Assembly: GCF_030527965.1 (NCBI RefSeq)
Contig: NZ_JAUMZU010000014.1
Span: 16,724 to 80,723, forward strand
From: Neisseria sp.
GTDB taxonomy: Bacteria > Pseudomonadota > Gammaproteobacteria > Burkholderiales > Neisseriaceae
Length of the DNA stretch: 64,000 bases
Reading direction: 5' to 3'
How positions within the stretch are numbered: position 1 is the first letter of the stretch; every line of letters starts with the position of its first letter. Positions 34,338 to 43,673 of this stretch are shown here, in pieces. Both the position numbers and the translations under genes were made by a program. The notes beneath the pieces were generated by a model, which searched no databases, was not told the DNA's origin, and saw nothing but the letters and a program-made list of their open reading frames with translations.

Positions 34338-35002
34338 AAAACCTTGCCATTTTTGATTTAGACAATACGCTGATTAATACCGATTCCGATCATTCTTGGC
34401 CGCAATATCTGATTAAAAAAGGCGTGGTGGATGAAGAAAAGACGAAAAAGCAGAATGACAAGTTTTACCATGATTATCAAAACGGCTGCCTGAATATCGA
34501 TGAATTTTTAAAATTCCATCTCGAGCCGTTAAGCCGGTTTGGCATGGATGAATTGGCGCAGATGCACCGAGAATTTGTAGCGGAATTTATCGCGCCGCAT
34601 ATTTCTATGATGGCCAAAATGCTGGTGCAGAGCCACCGCAATGCAGGCGATGAGCTACTGGTTATTTCCTCTACCAATGAGTTCATCATTACCCCGATTT
34701 GCCACCTTTTTGGCATTAACAATATCATCGGTACGCAATTGGAAATCGGTGCCGATGGCCGTTATACGGGAAATTATGTCGGTACGCCGAGTTTGAAGGA
34801 AGGCAAAATCACCCGTTTGAACGAATGGCTGGCTGCGCGCGGCGAAACCTTGGCAAGCTACGGTAAAACTTATTTTTACAGCGATTCTAAAAACGATTTG
34901 CCCCTGTTGCGTATTGTGAGCGATCCTGTGGCGGTTAATCCTGATGAAACTTTGGTTAAAGAAGCGGCAGAAAAAGGTTGGCCGATTTTGAACTTCAAAT
35001 AA
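34334..35002 (+). CDS. HAD-IB family phosphatase (SerB-like)
   Basis: 222 residues. HAD motif I is FDLDNTLINTDSD, motif II ISSTNEF, and motif III-IV KTYFYSDSKNDLPLL. A four-helix cap (about 25-90) is typical of the IB subgroup near phosphoserine phosphatase. The substrate cannot be read from the sequence; lipid or sugar phosphates are also possible. Its ATG overlaps the hda stop. The MMPL gene follows after 135 bases and has its own promoter. Confidence 0.85.
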   Translation: MKNLAIFDLDNTLINTDSDHSWPQYLIKKGVVDEEKTKKQNDKFYHDYQNGCLNIDEFLKFHLEPLSRFGMDELAQMHREFVAEFIAPHISMMAKMLVQSHRNAGDELLVISSTNEFIITPICHLFGINNIIGTQLEIGADGRYTGNYVGTPSLKEGKITRLNEWLAARGETLASYGKTYFYSDSKNDLPLLRIVSDPVAVNPDETLVKEAAEKGWPILNFK

Positions 35003-35066
35003 TCAGGCCGCAACAGGCTTCTGCATCGCATCTGCCGGCTGACTGATTTGCGCGCTGTTGGGTGTT

Positions 35067-35095
35067 TTGTTTGGGTGGCAAAGTTTGGCTATACT
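35067..35095 (+). promoter_or_regulatory. Promoter of the MMPL gene
   Basis: TTGTTT (35067-35072), 17-base spacer, TATACT (35090-35095), about 42 bases before the start codon. Confidence 0.55.
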
Positions 35096-35137
35096 CTCTC
35101 TAAATTCGGAAAATCAAACCTGAGGCCTGTCTGAAAA

Positions 35138-37474
35138 ATGAAATCCCGCCATTTCTACACTGCTTTTATCTTACTTTCCTGCATTTTTCTCGCCTATTTC
35201 ATGTTGGCGAAAAATTGGTTGAAAACTGATTTTACTGCGTTATTGCCGCAGGAAGAGCGGCCGGATGTGGTCTTGCAGGCCGCGCAAACGGCCAATGAAG
35301 CGCAGTTGAATGAGCAGGTGGTGTTGCTGGCGGGCAGCACAGATGCGGAAAAAGCGTTTCAGACAGCTTCCGAAATCGCAAAGCTGTGGCGGCAAAGCAA
35401 AGTGTTTGCCGAAGTGAATAGCAGTATCGAGCCGGATTTGAATCAAGTGCGCGCCGATGTGCAGCATTTGGGCTTGGCCGTGCTGCCGCCCGAGCAGCGG
35501 CAGGCTTTGTTTGAGCAGCCGAAGCATTATTTTCAAGAACGTGCGGAAGCGGTTGTCAATCCGTTTGCCGCGCCGTCTCCATTAACGTTGGAACAGGATT
35601 GGCTGGGATTCGGCCGCTTTGTTACCGAGCGCGCCCGTCCGCAAAGCAAATTACAGTGGAATGCTGACAACGGCATGTTGTTTACCGAAGACGAACAAGG
35701 CAAAACTTGGGTTTGGCTGCGCGGCAAAATGCCCGCGGGTAATAATTTTGCCAAGGGCAGCGAAGGCCTTTTGCCTTTGTTGCAGCAAAGTAAGGAATTG
35801 GCGGCTAAAAACGGCGTGGATACGCTGAACGCCGGCGGGGCGGTGTTTGCTGCGGTTTCGAAAGCGGATGCCGAGCGGGAAAGCAAATTGATGAGCATAG
35901 CGGGGTTGCTGCTGACCTTTGCCTTGTTGCTGTGGGTGTTTCGCAGTGCGCGTGTTTTCTGGCTGGCCTTACCGCTGGCTGCCGGTATGTTGGTTGGTTT
36001 GGCCGCGGTTTTGCTGGTGTTCGGCGAAGTGCATATTTTAACGATTGTGATCGGCACGAGCTTGGTGGGTATGCTGGTTGATTTTCCGTTGCATTGGCTG
36101 ACGCCGTCGCAGTTTGGCGCGCAGGGCCGCAGACTGACCGATTGGCAGCCCGAATCGGCGATGCGGCAGGTGTTACCGACGTTTGCCGTGAGTTTGCTGA
36201 TTACGGTGGCCGGTTATGCGTTTCTTTGGTTTACGCCGTTGCCGATATTAAGGCAGACGGCCGTATTCTCAGGGTGTGCCCTTTTGGGGGCGTTTGGTGC
36301 CACGGTTTTGTGGCTGCCGCCGTTATTTGCCGGCTATCGGGTGCGAAGCGTGTCGTTTGCCGGATGGATGGTGCGGCTTGCCGGTTTGTCCGGCCGTATT
36401 AAAGCGCGTTTGCATCGTAGGGGTTGGTGGATTGTCGGCGGGATTTTTTTAGCCGTGGGTTTGTGGCGCAGCGATTGGCGCGACGATGTGCGTCAATGGG
36501 TCAATTTATCGTCTGAAATGTTGGCTCAGGTGCAACAAATCGGCCAACTTTCCGGTATGGATTTCAGCGGTCAATATCTGGTTGTGGAAGCGGCGAGTGA
36601 GGATGCGTTATTGCAGAAAAGCGCTGAAGTCAATCGGGTTTTACGCCCTTTGATTGCTCAGGGTAAATTGGCCGGCACGCAATCGTTAGATCAATGGCTG
36701 CTGCCGACGACAGAGCAGCAAAAACTGCATAACCGCTTGCACGAGCTGGCTAAGTTGCCTGAATCGTGGCAGCCGATGCGCGCAATCGGAGTGCCGCGGG
36801 AAACCATGCGTAATGCGCTGAATCATGCGGCTGAAATGCCGGTGCTGACTTTGGCTGAGGGTATTAGGCCTGCTTTGGCCGAAGCGTGGCGGCCTTTGTA
36901 TCTGGGGCAGGTGGCGCCCGGTCGGTTTGCGGCCGTGATGCGGTTAAACGGTATGAAAGATGCGCCCGCGGTTCAGACAGGCATTCAAGGGCTGGCCGGC
37001 GTGCATTGGGCGGATAGTCGCAGTCATCTGAACATGTTGTTTCATCAAACCCGTAATCAGGCCGCATGGTTGAAGCTGGCCTCGTATACTTTGGCGTGGC
37101 TGTTGTTGTGGCGGATTTTTGGCGTTAGGCAAGGGATTAAAGTGCTGGCAGTGCCCTTACTGGCCGCGGTGGGAACGGTGGCGGTTTTGGGCTGGTGCGG
37201 CATTCCCGTCAGTTTGTTTGCCATGTTCGGTTTGTTGTTGGTTTCAGCCATCGGGGTTGACTATGCGGTTTATGCGGTGGCCGCCAAGCATAGCGCTCCC
37301 GCACGGCTCGGCGGCATGTTGCTGGCGGCGCTGACAACGGGCATTTCTTTTGTGCTGCTCGGTATGAGCAGCACGCCGGCGGTTGCGGCCTTTGGTTTGA
37401 CGGTTACTGTGGGCGTGTTGTTGAACTTATGGTTGGCGGCTTGGTTGCTGGAAGAGCATGACCCTGTTGGTTGA
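35138..37474 (+). CDS. MMPL/RND-superfamily lipid exporter, of the aryl-polyene-cluster type
   Basis: 778 residues. One N-terminal membrane helix (about 5-24), a periplasmic domain, five or more helices (about 250-400), a second periplasmic domain and a second helix bundle (about 640-765). The family block VIGTSLVGMLVDFPLHWL and its repeat VSAIGVDYAVYAV carry the Asp residues of the proton relay. Similar MMPL exporters sit beside LolA genes in aryl-polyene clusters, whereas here it is about 21 kb from the LolA-like gene. It has its own promoter and begins with a DUS overlapping the ribosome-site region. No outer-membrane partner is adjacent. Confidence 0.82.
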   Translation: MKSRHFYTAFILLSCIFLAYFMLAKNWLKTDFTALLPQEERPDVVLQAAQTANEAQLNEQVVLLAGSTDAEKAFQTASEIAKLWRQSKVFAEVNSSIEPDLNQVRADVQHLGLAVLPPEQRQALFEQPKHYFQERAEAVVNPFAAPSPLTLEQDWLGFGRFVTERARPQSKLQWNADNGMLFTEDEQGKTWVWLRGKMPAGNNFAKGSEGLLPLLQQSKELAAKNGVDTLNAGGAVFAAVSKADAERESKLMSIAGLLLTFALLLWVFRSARVFWLALPLAAGMLVGLAAVLLVFGEVHILTIVIGTSLVGMLVDFPLHWLTPSQFGAQGRRLTDWQPESAMRQVLPTFAVSLLITVAGYAFLWFTPLPILRQTAVFSGCALLGAFGATVLWLPPLFAGYRVRSVSFAGWMVRLAGLSGRIKARLHRRGWWIVGGIFLAVGLWRSDWRDDVRQWVNLSSEMLAQVQQIGQLSGMDFSGQYLVVEAASEDALLQKSAEVNRVLRPLIAQGKLAGTQSLDQWLLPTTEQQKLHNRLHELAKLPESWQPMRAIGVPRETMRNALNHAAEMPVLTLAEGIRPALAEAWRPLYLGQVAPGRFAAVMRLNGMKDAPAVQTGIQGLAGVHWADSRSHLNMLFHQTRNQAAWLKLASYTLAWLLLWRIFGVRQGIKVLAVPLLAAVGTVAVLGWCGIPVSLFAMFGLLLVSAIGVDYAVYAVAAKHSAPARLGGMLLAALTTGISFVLLGMSSTPAVAAFGLTVTVGVLLNLWLAAWLLEEHDPVG

Positions 37475-37575
37475 GGCGGTTATGCCTGTCTGAAAAATAA
37501 CTGCTTGTAATAAAAGAGCGTGTCGGGTAATAAAACGATATAATTCAAATTTTTCCGTATTTGAGTGTTTCAAAA

Positions 37576-38442
37576 ATGTCTGTTTCCTTGGTTGCACGCA
37601 TTGAATCGATTTTGCCGCAAACCCAATGCCGTGAGTGTGGTTATGAGGGTTGCAAACCGTATGCCCAAGCATTGGCTCAGGGCGGGGCGGCGGTTAATTT
37701 GTGTGCGCCCGGCGGAAATGAGGTCATGCTTGATATTGCGGCTTTGCTTGAGCGACCTGCCAAGGTACCGGAAAAAAATCAGCCCAAAGCATTGGCGTGG
37801 ATAGACGAGGCGGCGTGCATCGGTTGCACGGCCTGCATCCGAGCCTGCCCTGTCGATGCGATTATGGGTGCGGCTAAGCAAATGCATACCGTCATCGCTA
37901 CCGAATGCACGGGCTGCGGCTTGTGCGTGGCCCCCTGTCCTGTCGATTGCATTGATATGCAGCCGGTTGACGCCGATTATTTACCACAGGCGGGATATTC
38001 GGCGCAAACTCTTGAGCCGCGTTTTGCGGCGGCGGCTCATGCCAAAGCGCGTTATGAGTGGCATCAGGCACGTAAAATCCGTGATGCAGCCGAACGCAAA
38101 GCGTATTTGGCAGAGAAAGAGGCTCATGCCAAAGCGCGCATGAGCAATAAGTCAGTCGAATCCGCTGTGCCAGCCGCACCGAAAGCAACTTTCAATCCGG
38201 CCGATTTAATCGCCCAAGCAATGGCTCGCGCCCAAGTGCAGCAAACCCGCCGTGTTGTCCCGTCTAATCGAGAAGCTTTTAAAGAACAGCAAATTAAAGA
38301 GGCGCAGGAAAAAGCCGCTTATCGTCGTGCGTTGCGCGATGTGAAATATGGTGATGAAGAGACGAAAAATGCCGCCATAGAATACTTGCGCGCGCATAAA
38401 GCGGCACAAGAAGCGAAGATGCAAGATGCGCAGCAAGGCTGA
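37576..38442 (+). CDS. RnfB/RsxB-type iron-sulfur protein
   Basis: 288 residues. The N-terminal cluster ligand pattern CRECGYEGC...C (the RnfB 4Fe-4S domain) is followed by two ferredoxin motifs, [16 protein letters not shown] and [16 protein letters not shown]. The C-terminal half is a charged, helical region with alanine/lysine-rich segments absent from short RnfB proteins. It lacks an N-terminal membrane anchor and has no rnf neighbours, so it may serve another electron-transfer job. Start ATG 37576 is preferred over TTG 37561. Confidence 0.85.
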   Translation: MSVSLVARIESILPQTQCRECGYEGCKPYAQALAQGGAAVNLCAPGGNEVMLDIAALLERPAKVPEKNQPKALAWIDEAACIGCTACIRACPVDAIMGAAKQMHTVIATECTGCGLCVAPCPVDCIDMQPVDADYLPQAGYSAQTLEPRFAAAAHAKARYEWHQARKIRDAAERKAYLAEKEAHAKARMSNKSVESAVPAAPKATFNPADLIAQAMARAQVQQTRRVVPSNREAFKEQQIKEAQEKAAYRRALRDVKYGDEETKNAAIEYLRAHKAAQEAKMQDAQQG

Positions 38443-38483
38443 GCCGAATGCCTGTCTGAAAAACAAATTATCCAAGGAAAAAC

Positions 38484-39038
38484 ATGCTGCCTTTTGATTC
38501 GCAGGCCAAAAAGTTTTTGTCCTCATTGCTCGACCCAAAATCAGAAACCGGCCGCACCATGCGGTTGGACGAGACTCAAGCGTTTATGCTCGCTTTGCTG
38601 AGCGGGCCTGATAAAACCGAACCGCATATCTGGCTGCCCGAAGTATTGGGCGAAGAAGAACAGTTCAGCCGAAACGAAATTGAAGAAATTCAGATGTTGG
38701 TATTGCGGCTGGCATTCGATTTGAAAAAACGATTGGATGCGGGCGAACTGCCGGTTTTGCTGCTTTATGACGACGAATATGGCAAAAGCGATTTCTATAC
38801 TTGGTGCAATGCCTATCTCTATGCTTTGGATGTCGTGAAAACCGATTGGTTTGAAAAAGCGGCAGACGATGATTTTGAAGATTTGTTTTACCCGGTCATG
38901 GCGCTGGCCGGCATGTACGACGATTATCAGGACGGGCAGGCCGTGCTCAACCTGACCGATGAAGACATGACGCAGCTTGAAGGCGAGTTGCCGTACGCTT
39001 TGCGTGAAATTTATAATTATTGGCACAAACGCGGTTAA
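38484..39038 (+). CDS. UPF0149 (YgfB/YecA-like) family protein
   Basis: 184 residues, acidic. A helical protein with LDETQAFMLALLSGPD near the start and the conserved YPVMALAGMYDDYQDG segment typical of UPF0149 proteins. Function unknown in general; YgfB in other bacteria affects gene regulation and stress response. It is preceded by a good GGAA ribosome site and followed by a DUS hairpin. Confidence 0.75.
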   Translation: MLPFDSQAKKFLSSLLDPKSETGRTMRLDETQAFMLALLSGPDKTEPHIWLPEVLGEEEQFSRNEIEEIQMLVLRLAFDLKKRLDAGELPVLLLYDDEYGKSDFYTWCNAYLYALDVVKTDWFEKAADDDFEDLFYPVMALAGMYDDYQDGQAVLNLTDEDMTQLEGELPYALREIYNYWHKRG

Positions 39039-39044
39039 ACCTTT

Positions 39045-39089
39045 GAATGCCTGTCTGAAAAACGCTGAATGCTTTTCAGACAGGCATTC
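39045..39089. terminator. DUS hairpin after the UPF0149 gene
   Basis: GAATGCCTGTCTGAAAA and its complement (17 bp) with an 11-base loop. Confidence 0.75.
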
Positions 39090-39174
39090 AGAAGCAGTTA
39101 TCGTAAAAGGCTGGTTTCTAACTTAAGACTAAATCCTCTATAATGGCAGCATTACCAAGAATGTTGCCCGTTTT

Positions 39175-40308
39175 ATGAACGCCCAAACCGAACGTTTTAC
39201 CGCCCCTGATTATGCCAACCACAGCCCTTTGACCTGGTATCAGGCTGCATCGAATCAGCCGGGCTTTATCCAAGACGGAGCTCAGAAAAAGGCCATCGAA
39301 TACCTTGATCGTTTGTGGACCGAACTGATGATGTTCAAGCGCAAGCGAAACCGTTTTCTGGGGCGCAGCCTGCGTTCGCCGCAACTGCCGAAAGGCCTGT
39401 ATTTTTACGGCGGCGTCGGCAGAGGCAAAAGCTTTCTGATGGATGCGTTTTACGGATGCCTGCCTTATCGCCGCAAACGTCGCGTTCATTTCCATGCGTT
39501 TATGGCGGAAATTCACCAGCGTCTGCGCGGTCTGAAAAGCGAAACCAATCCCTTAAAAGCGGTTGCGGCCGAAATTGCCAAAGAGACGCGCGTTTTGTGT
39601 TTCGACGAATTCCATGTCAGCGATATTGCCGATGCCATGATTCTGGGGCGGTTGCTGGAAAACCTGTTTAATGAAGGCGTCGTGTTGGTGGCAACTTCTA
39701 ACTACGCACCGTCGGAACTTTATCCGCAAGGGCAAAACCGCAGCAGCTTTCTGCCAACCATCGCATTGCTGGAAGACAAACTAACCATTTTAAATGTAGA
39801 CGGCGGAGAAGATTACCGTTTGCGCACACTAAGCCCGGCGGAAGTTTTTTACATTCCGGCCAACGAGCAGAATGAAGCAAAATTGGCCGCCTTGTTTAGC
39901 CAGGTTACCGCCGCTCAGAAGCCTTTGGACATCAACATTAAGATTCACGGTCGGGATTTGGTTTGCAAAGGTCGCACTGAACGGGTGATCTGGTTTGATT
40001 TTCAAACTTTGTGTTTCGGCCCGCGTTCACAGGCGGATTATCTTTATCTGGCCGAACATTATCAAATGGTCTTTATCTCCGGCATAGAAAAGCTGACGCC
40101 AGACAAACGATCGGAAGCCCGTCGATTAACTTGGCTGATTGACGTTTTTTACGACTATAGAGTGAAACTGTGTGCCACGAGTCAGGTTCCGGCAGAAGAA
40201 ATTTATACCGAAGGTGATTTCGCCAATGAGTTCGTGCGCACGGTAAGCCGCATGGTAGAAATGCAGTCGGAAGAATATCTGGCATTGCCTCATCTGACTT
40301 TGATCTGA
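39175..40308 (+). CDS. zapE: Cell division protein ZapE (AFG1-like ATPase)
   Basis: 377 residues. Walker A is YGGVGRGKSFLMD (79-86 core), Walker B CFDEFHVSDIADAMIL, and sensor region ATSNYAPSELYPQGQNR matches the family. ZapE is recruited to the Z-ring late in division, with importance in low-oxygen or heat conditions; the family is also linked to mitochondrial Lace1. The start at 39175 gives full length. Monocistronic. Confidence 0.93.
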   Translation: MNAQTERFTAPDYANHSPLTWYQAASNQPGFIQDGAQKKAIEYLDRLWTELMMFKRKRNRFLGRSLRSPQLPKGLYFYGGVGRGKSFLMDAFYGCLPYRRKRRVHFHAFMAEIHQRLRGLKSETNPLKAVAAEIAKETRVLCFDEFHVSDIADAMILGRLLENLFNEGVVLVATSNYAPSELYPQGQNRSSFLPTIALLEDKLTILNVDGGEDYRLRTLSPAEVFYIPANEQNEAKLAALFSQVTAAQKPLDINIKIHGRDLVCKGRTERVIWFDFQTLCFGPRSQADYLYLAEHYQMVFISGIEKLTPDKRSEARRLTWLIDVFYDYRVKLCATSQVPAEEIYTEGDFANEFVRTVSRMVEMQSEEYLALPHLTLI

Positions 40309-40424
40309 GCGGGCAGGCAAACATTTTGCAAAATTTACCACAGACACCCTGTCAATCTTGTACAATACACAACTTTGCTTTTCCAAGCCAAGCGGTTTTA
40401 TATCAATAAATTAAAGGAGCAACT

Positions 40425-40850
40425 ATGGCCATTCAACGTACTTTTTCCATCGTCAAACCCGACGCCGTAGGCAAAAATACCATCGGTGCGATTTACAACC
40501 GTTTTGAAGAAAACGGTTTACGTATCGTTGCCGCAAAAATGAAGCATTTGACTCAAAAAGAAGCTGAAGATTTTTATGCCATTCACAAAGAGCGCCCGTT
40601 TTTCCAAGAATTGGTTGCTTTTATGACCAGCGGCCCGGTGATGTTGCAGGTTTTGGAAGGCGAAAATGCCGTAGCCAAAAACCGTGAGATTATGGGCGCC
40701 ACTAACCCGGCAGAAGCTGCGCCCGGTACCATCCGCGCCGATTTTGCCGCTTCTGTAGGCGAAAACGCGGTACACGGTTCAGACAGCCTTGAAAACGCAG
40801 CAATCGAAATTGCTTATTTTTTCAGCCAAAGCGAAATTTGCACGCGCTAA
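40425..40850 (+). CDS. ndk: Nucleoside diphosphate kinase
   Basis: 141 residues. Exchanges terminal phosphates between nucleotides. The phosphorylated histidine is His117 in [36 protein letters not shown] and [15 protein letters not shown] are all present. An AAGGAG ribosome site is five bases upstream. A TTGTACAAT (40358-40366) upstream may be the -10. Confidence 0.97.
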   Translation: MAIQRTFSIVKPDAVGKNTIGAIYNRFEENGLRIVAAKMKHLTQKEAEDFYAIHKERPFFQELVAFMTSGPVMLQVLEGENAVAKNREIMGATNPAEAAPGTIRADFAASVGENAVHGSDSLENAAIEIAYFFSQSEICTR

Positions 40851-40872
40851 GCTTATCGTGTGCACATGCCAG

Positions 40873-40898
40873 AGGCTGCCTGATTTTTCCGGCAGCCT
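40873..40898. terminator. Terminator between ndk and rlmN, with a stem like a foreign DUS
   Basis: AGGCTGCC pairs with GGCAGCCT (8 bp). The left arm reads AGGCTGCCTGA, 11 of 12 positions like the uptake sequence I recall for Simonsiella, unlike the TGCCTGTCTGAA used elsewhere here. Confidence 0.6.
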
Positions 40899-40916
40899 AA
40901 AGGTTTTTAAACATAT

Positions 40917-42005
40917 ATGAAAACCAATCTATTAGATTACGATTTAAACGGTTTGACCCAGCATTTTGCCGAAATGGGCGAAAAGCCTTTTCGTGCCAAG
41001 CAAGTTATGCGCTGGATGCACCAAGCAGGAGCATCTGATTTTAGCGAGATGACTGATCTGGCTAAATCTTTGCGTACCAAACTTCAGGAAAAAGCCACCG
41101 TCGGCGTGCCGGCACTGATGGCTGCGCAAGAGTCGAAAGACGGTACGCGTAAGTGGTTGCTGGATGTGGGAACAGGCAATGGCGTGGAAACCGTATTCAT
41201 TCCTGAAACCGAACGGGGTACTTTGTGCATTTCATCTCAAGTGGGCTGTGCGCTGGAGTGCACTTTTTGCTCGACCGGCCGGCAAGGCTTCAACCGCAAT
41301 CTGAACGTGGCAGAAATTATCGGCCAATTGTGGTGGGCGAATAAAGCGTTGGGCGTTACACCGCGAAATGAGCGTGTGATTTCCAACGTGGTGATGATGG
41401 GCATGGGCGAACCTTTGGCCAATTTTAACCATGTGGTAACGGCACTGGCGATTATGCTGGATGATCACGGATATGGCTTATCGCGCCGTCGCGTTACTGT
41501 ATCCACTTCAGGCATGGTACCTCAGATGGATCGGTTGAAAGAAGAAATGCCGGTGGCTCTGGCAGTTTCTTTGCATGCTTCAAATGATGCGGTACGGGAT
41601 GAAATCGTGCCTTTGAATAAAAAATATCCGTTAAAAGAATTGATGGCTGCCTGCCAACGTTATTTGGTCAAGGCTCCGCGTGATTTTATTACATTTGAAT
41701 ATGTGATGTTGGATGGCATTAACGACAAACCTCAGCATGCGCGGGAATTGGTGGCATTGGTTAAAGATGTGCCTTGTAAATTTAATTTGATTCCGTTCAA
41801 CCCGTTTCCGAACTCGGGTTATGAACGTTCGAAGCATGATGCCATCCGCACATTCAGAGAAATCTTGCAGGAAGCAGGCTTTGTCGTCACCGTACGTAAA
41901 ACGCGCGGTGATGATATTGATGCGGCTTGCGGTCAATTGGCAGGTCAGGTCAAAGACAAAACCCGCCGTCAGCAAAAATGGCAGCAACTGTTGGTGCAAC
42001 AGTAA
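40917..42005 (+). CDS. rlmN: Dual-specificity 23S rRNA/tRNA (adenine-C2) methyltransferase
   Basis: 362 residues. A radical-SAM enzyme that methylates A2503 of 23S rRNA and A37 of some tRNAs. The cluster ligands are Cys111, Cys115 and Cys118 in CALECTFC, with [11 protein letters not shown] before it. Family signatures ETVFIPE and [13 protein letters not shown] are intact. It begins the rlmN-pilW-rodZ-ispG-hisS-yfgM-der block conserved across proteobacteria. Confidence 0.97.
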   Translation: MKTNLLDYDLNGLTQHFAEMGEKPFRAKQVMRWMHQAGASDFSEMTDLAKSLRTKLQEKATVGVPALMAAQESKDGTRKWLLDVGTGNGVETVFIPETERGTLCISSQVGCALECTFCSTGRQGFNRNLNVAEIIGQLWWANKALGVTPRNERVISNVVMMGMGEPLANFNHVVTALAIMLDDHGYGLSRRRVTVSTSGMVPQMDRLKEEMPVALAVSLHASNDAVRDEIVPLNKKYPLKELMAACQRYLVKAPRDFITFEYVMLDGINDKPQHARELVALVKDVPCKFNLIPFNPFPNSGYERSKHDAIRTFREILQEAGFVVTVRKTRGDDIDAACGQLAGQVKDKTRRQQKWQQLLVQQ

Positions 42006-42022
42006 AAATCGAGGTGAAGGTA

Positions 42023-42787
42023 ATGAAGAAAATATGGGTTCCCGTGTTATTGGCCGTTATGTTGAGTGCCTGTAATAGCAGCAAGCTAAAGCAACCAAGC
42101 GCAAAAGAGCGCGCGGTTGAGGTATCGCAAATCAAAACCCAATTGGCTGTTGAATACATGCGTGCTAAAGACTATCGCCAAGCAATCGTCAGCATCGAGG
42201 ATGCTTTGAAGGCAGATAGTAAAAATCAGACGGCTTGGTTAATCCGCGCTCAGATTTACCAGTTTTTGAAAGTGCCCGATCAAGCTCAGGAAAGCTTTTT
42301 GAAGGCTTTGGCGATTAAACCGGATAGTGCTGAAATTAATAATAACTACGGTTGGTTTTTGTGCAGTATGAAGAACGAGCCAAATGCTTCGCTGCCGCAT
42401 TTTGACAAAGCTCTGGCTGATCCGACTTACCCCACACCGTTTATTGCCTATCTGAACAAAGGCATATGCAGCGCTAAAATGGGTCAATATTCTTTGGCAC
42501 AAGCTTATTTGGAGCGGGCAATCGCTACTTCGCCGGATTTTGTGCCTGCAGTTAAAGAGTTGGCGCGAACCAAATTGATGGCCGGTGAATTGAACGAAGC
42601 AGATAGATACTTCCGTCAATATCAAAGCAGAGTGGAAATATTGTCGGCCGACGACTTACTATTGGGTTGGAAATTATCCAAAGCAATGGGTAACGGGCAG
42701 GCGGCTTATGAGTATGAAGCGCAACTGCGTTCCCTCTACCCGTATTCAGATGAGCTGGAATCGATTACCGGCGGAAAAATACAATAA
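42023..42787 (+). CDS. pilW: Type IV pilus biogenesis/stability lipoprotein PilW (PilF family)
   Basis: 254 residues. The lipoprotein signal ends at Cys17 (LSACNSS). Tetratricopeptide repeats follow (LAVEYMRAKDYRQAIVSIEDALKADSKNQTAWLIRAQIYQFL, then SAEINNNYGWFLC). PilW helps the PilQ secretin assemble and pili remain stable. Start chosen at 42023 for the signal peptide; it lies 17 bases after rlmN. Confidence 0.93.
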   Translation: MKKIWVPVLLAVMLSACNSSKLKQPSAKERAVEVSQIKTQLAVEYMRAKDYRQAIVSIEDALKADSKNQTAWLIRAQIYQFLKVPDQAQESFLKALAIKPDSAEINNNYGWFLCSMKNEPNASLPHFDKALADPTYPTPFIAYLNKGICSAKMGQYSLAQAYLERAIATSPDFVPAVKELARTKLMAGELNEADRYFRQYQSRVEILSADDLLLGWKLSKAMGNGQAAYEYEAQLRSLYPYSDELESITGGKIQ

Positions 42788-42805
42788 AACCGAGAGAGAT
42801 GAACT

Positions 42806-43657
42806 ATGAATATTAACCCGGACGCTAAAGAACTGGGAAAAATGCTGGCGACCTTGCGTGAGCAAAAAGGCATGAGTCTGACTGATGTTGCCGACCGTTT
42901 GAAGCTGCCGACCGACAAGGTAGCTGCCTTGGAAGCCGGCAATTATCATTTATTGCCCGATATGGTGTTCGTGCGCGGATTTCTCCGTTCTTACGGCCGT
43001 TTGGTACAGGCGGAAGAAGGCCCGTTCATGTTGTTGCTGGATAAAGCCGCGCCGGTTTCCGAAAAAAATATTTTTAGTGATTATAAAGCGACACACAACA
43101 AGAAAAATTATGCCTATCTGGAAGAGAAAAAAAGTTTTCCTGGTTGGGTCATCGGCGTGTTTGCAGCGGCGGTGGCTGTAGGCGGCGTTTATATCTGGCA
43201 AAACAAATCTGCCAACCAACAGGCCGAGGATACCATTCAATCTCAATCGTCTGCGGAACAAGCGCTGGATAAAGCGACAGAATTGAAGCAGAAGAATGTT
43301 GCGGTGGTGCCGCTGGAAGATAATCGTGCCGCATCGGCAGCGTCGGCCACGCCGGTTACCGCTGCTGCATCTGCCGCTTCCAGCCCTGATGCAGAGGCGC
43401 CGTTGGTTGTGGCTCCGGACGAGTTGTATATCAAAACCCGTTACCGTACTAAATTGCTGGTAAAAGATAAAACAGGGGCTGAACTGATTAATCAGATTGT
43501 ATCTGCCGGTAGCGAGCATCGGTTTAAAGGCAATGCGCCGTATGATGTCCGCATCGGTGTGGCACACGGCAGTATCGTCAATTTCGGCGGTAAGGAAATC
43601 AACTGGGCGCCGTATCTGATTGGCCGCACAACTGCTGCATTCAAAGCAGGACAATAA
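42806..43657 (+). CDS. rodZ: RodZ-like helix-turn-helix cytoskeletal protein
   Basis: 283 residues. An N-terminal HTH (about 8-70, [34 protein letters not shown]) is followed by a transmembrane segment (114-131), an Ala/Ser-rich linker and a C-terminal DUF4115 domain. RodZ links MreB to the elongation machinery in rods. Cocci keep a homolog of unclear function; the shape of this organism is not known from the sequence. It follows pilW by 18 bases. Confidence 0.85.
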   Translation: MNINPDAKELGKMLATLREQKGMSLTDVADRLKLPTDKVAALEAGNYHLLPDMVFVRGFLRSYGRLVQAEEGPFMLLLDKAAPVSEKNIFSDYKATHNKKNYAYLEEKKSFPGWVIGVFAAAVAVGGVYIWQNKSANQQAEDTIQSQSSAEQALDKATELKQKNVAVVPLEDNRAASAASATPVTAAASAASSPDAEAPLVVAPDELYIKTRYRTKLLVKDKTGAELINQIVSAGSEHRFKGNAPYDVRIGVAHGSIVNFGGKEINWAPYLIGRTTAAFKAGQ

Positions 43658-43673
43658 AAACAGGTTTATAAAA

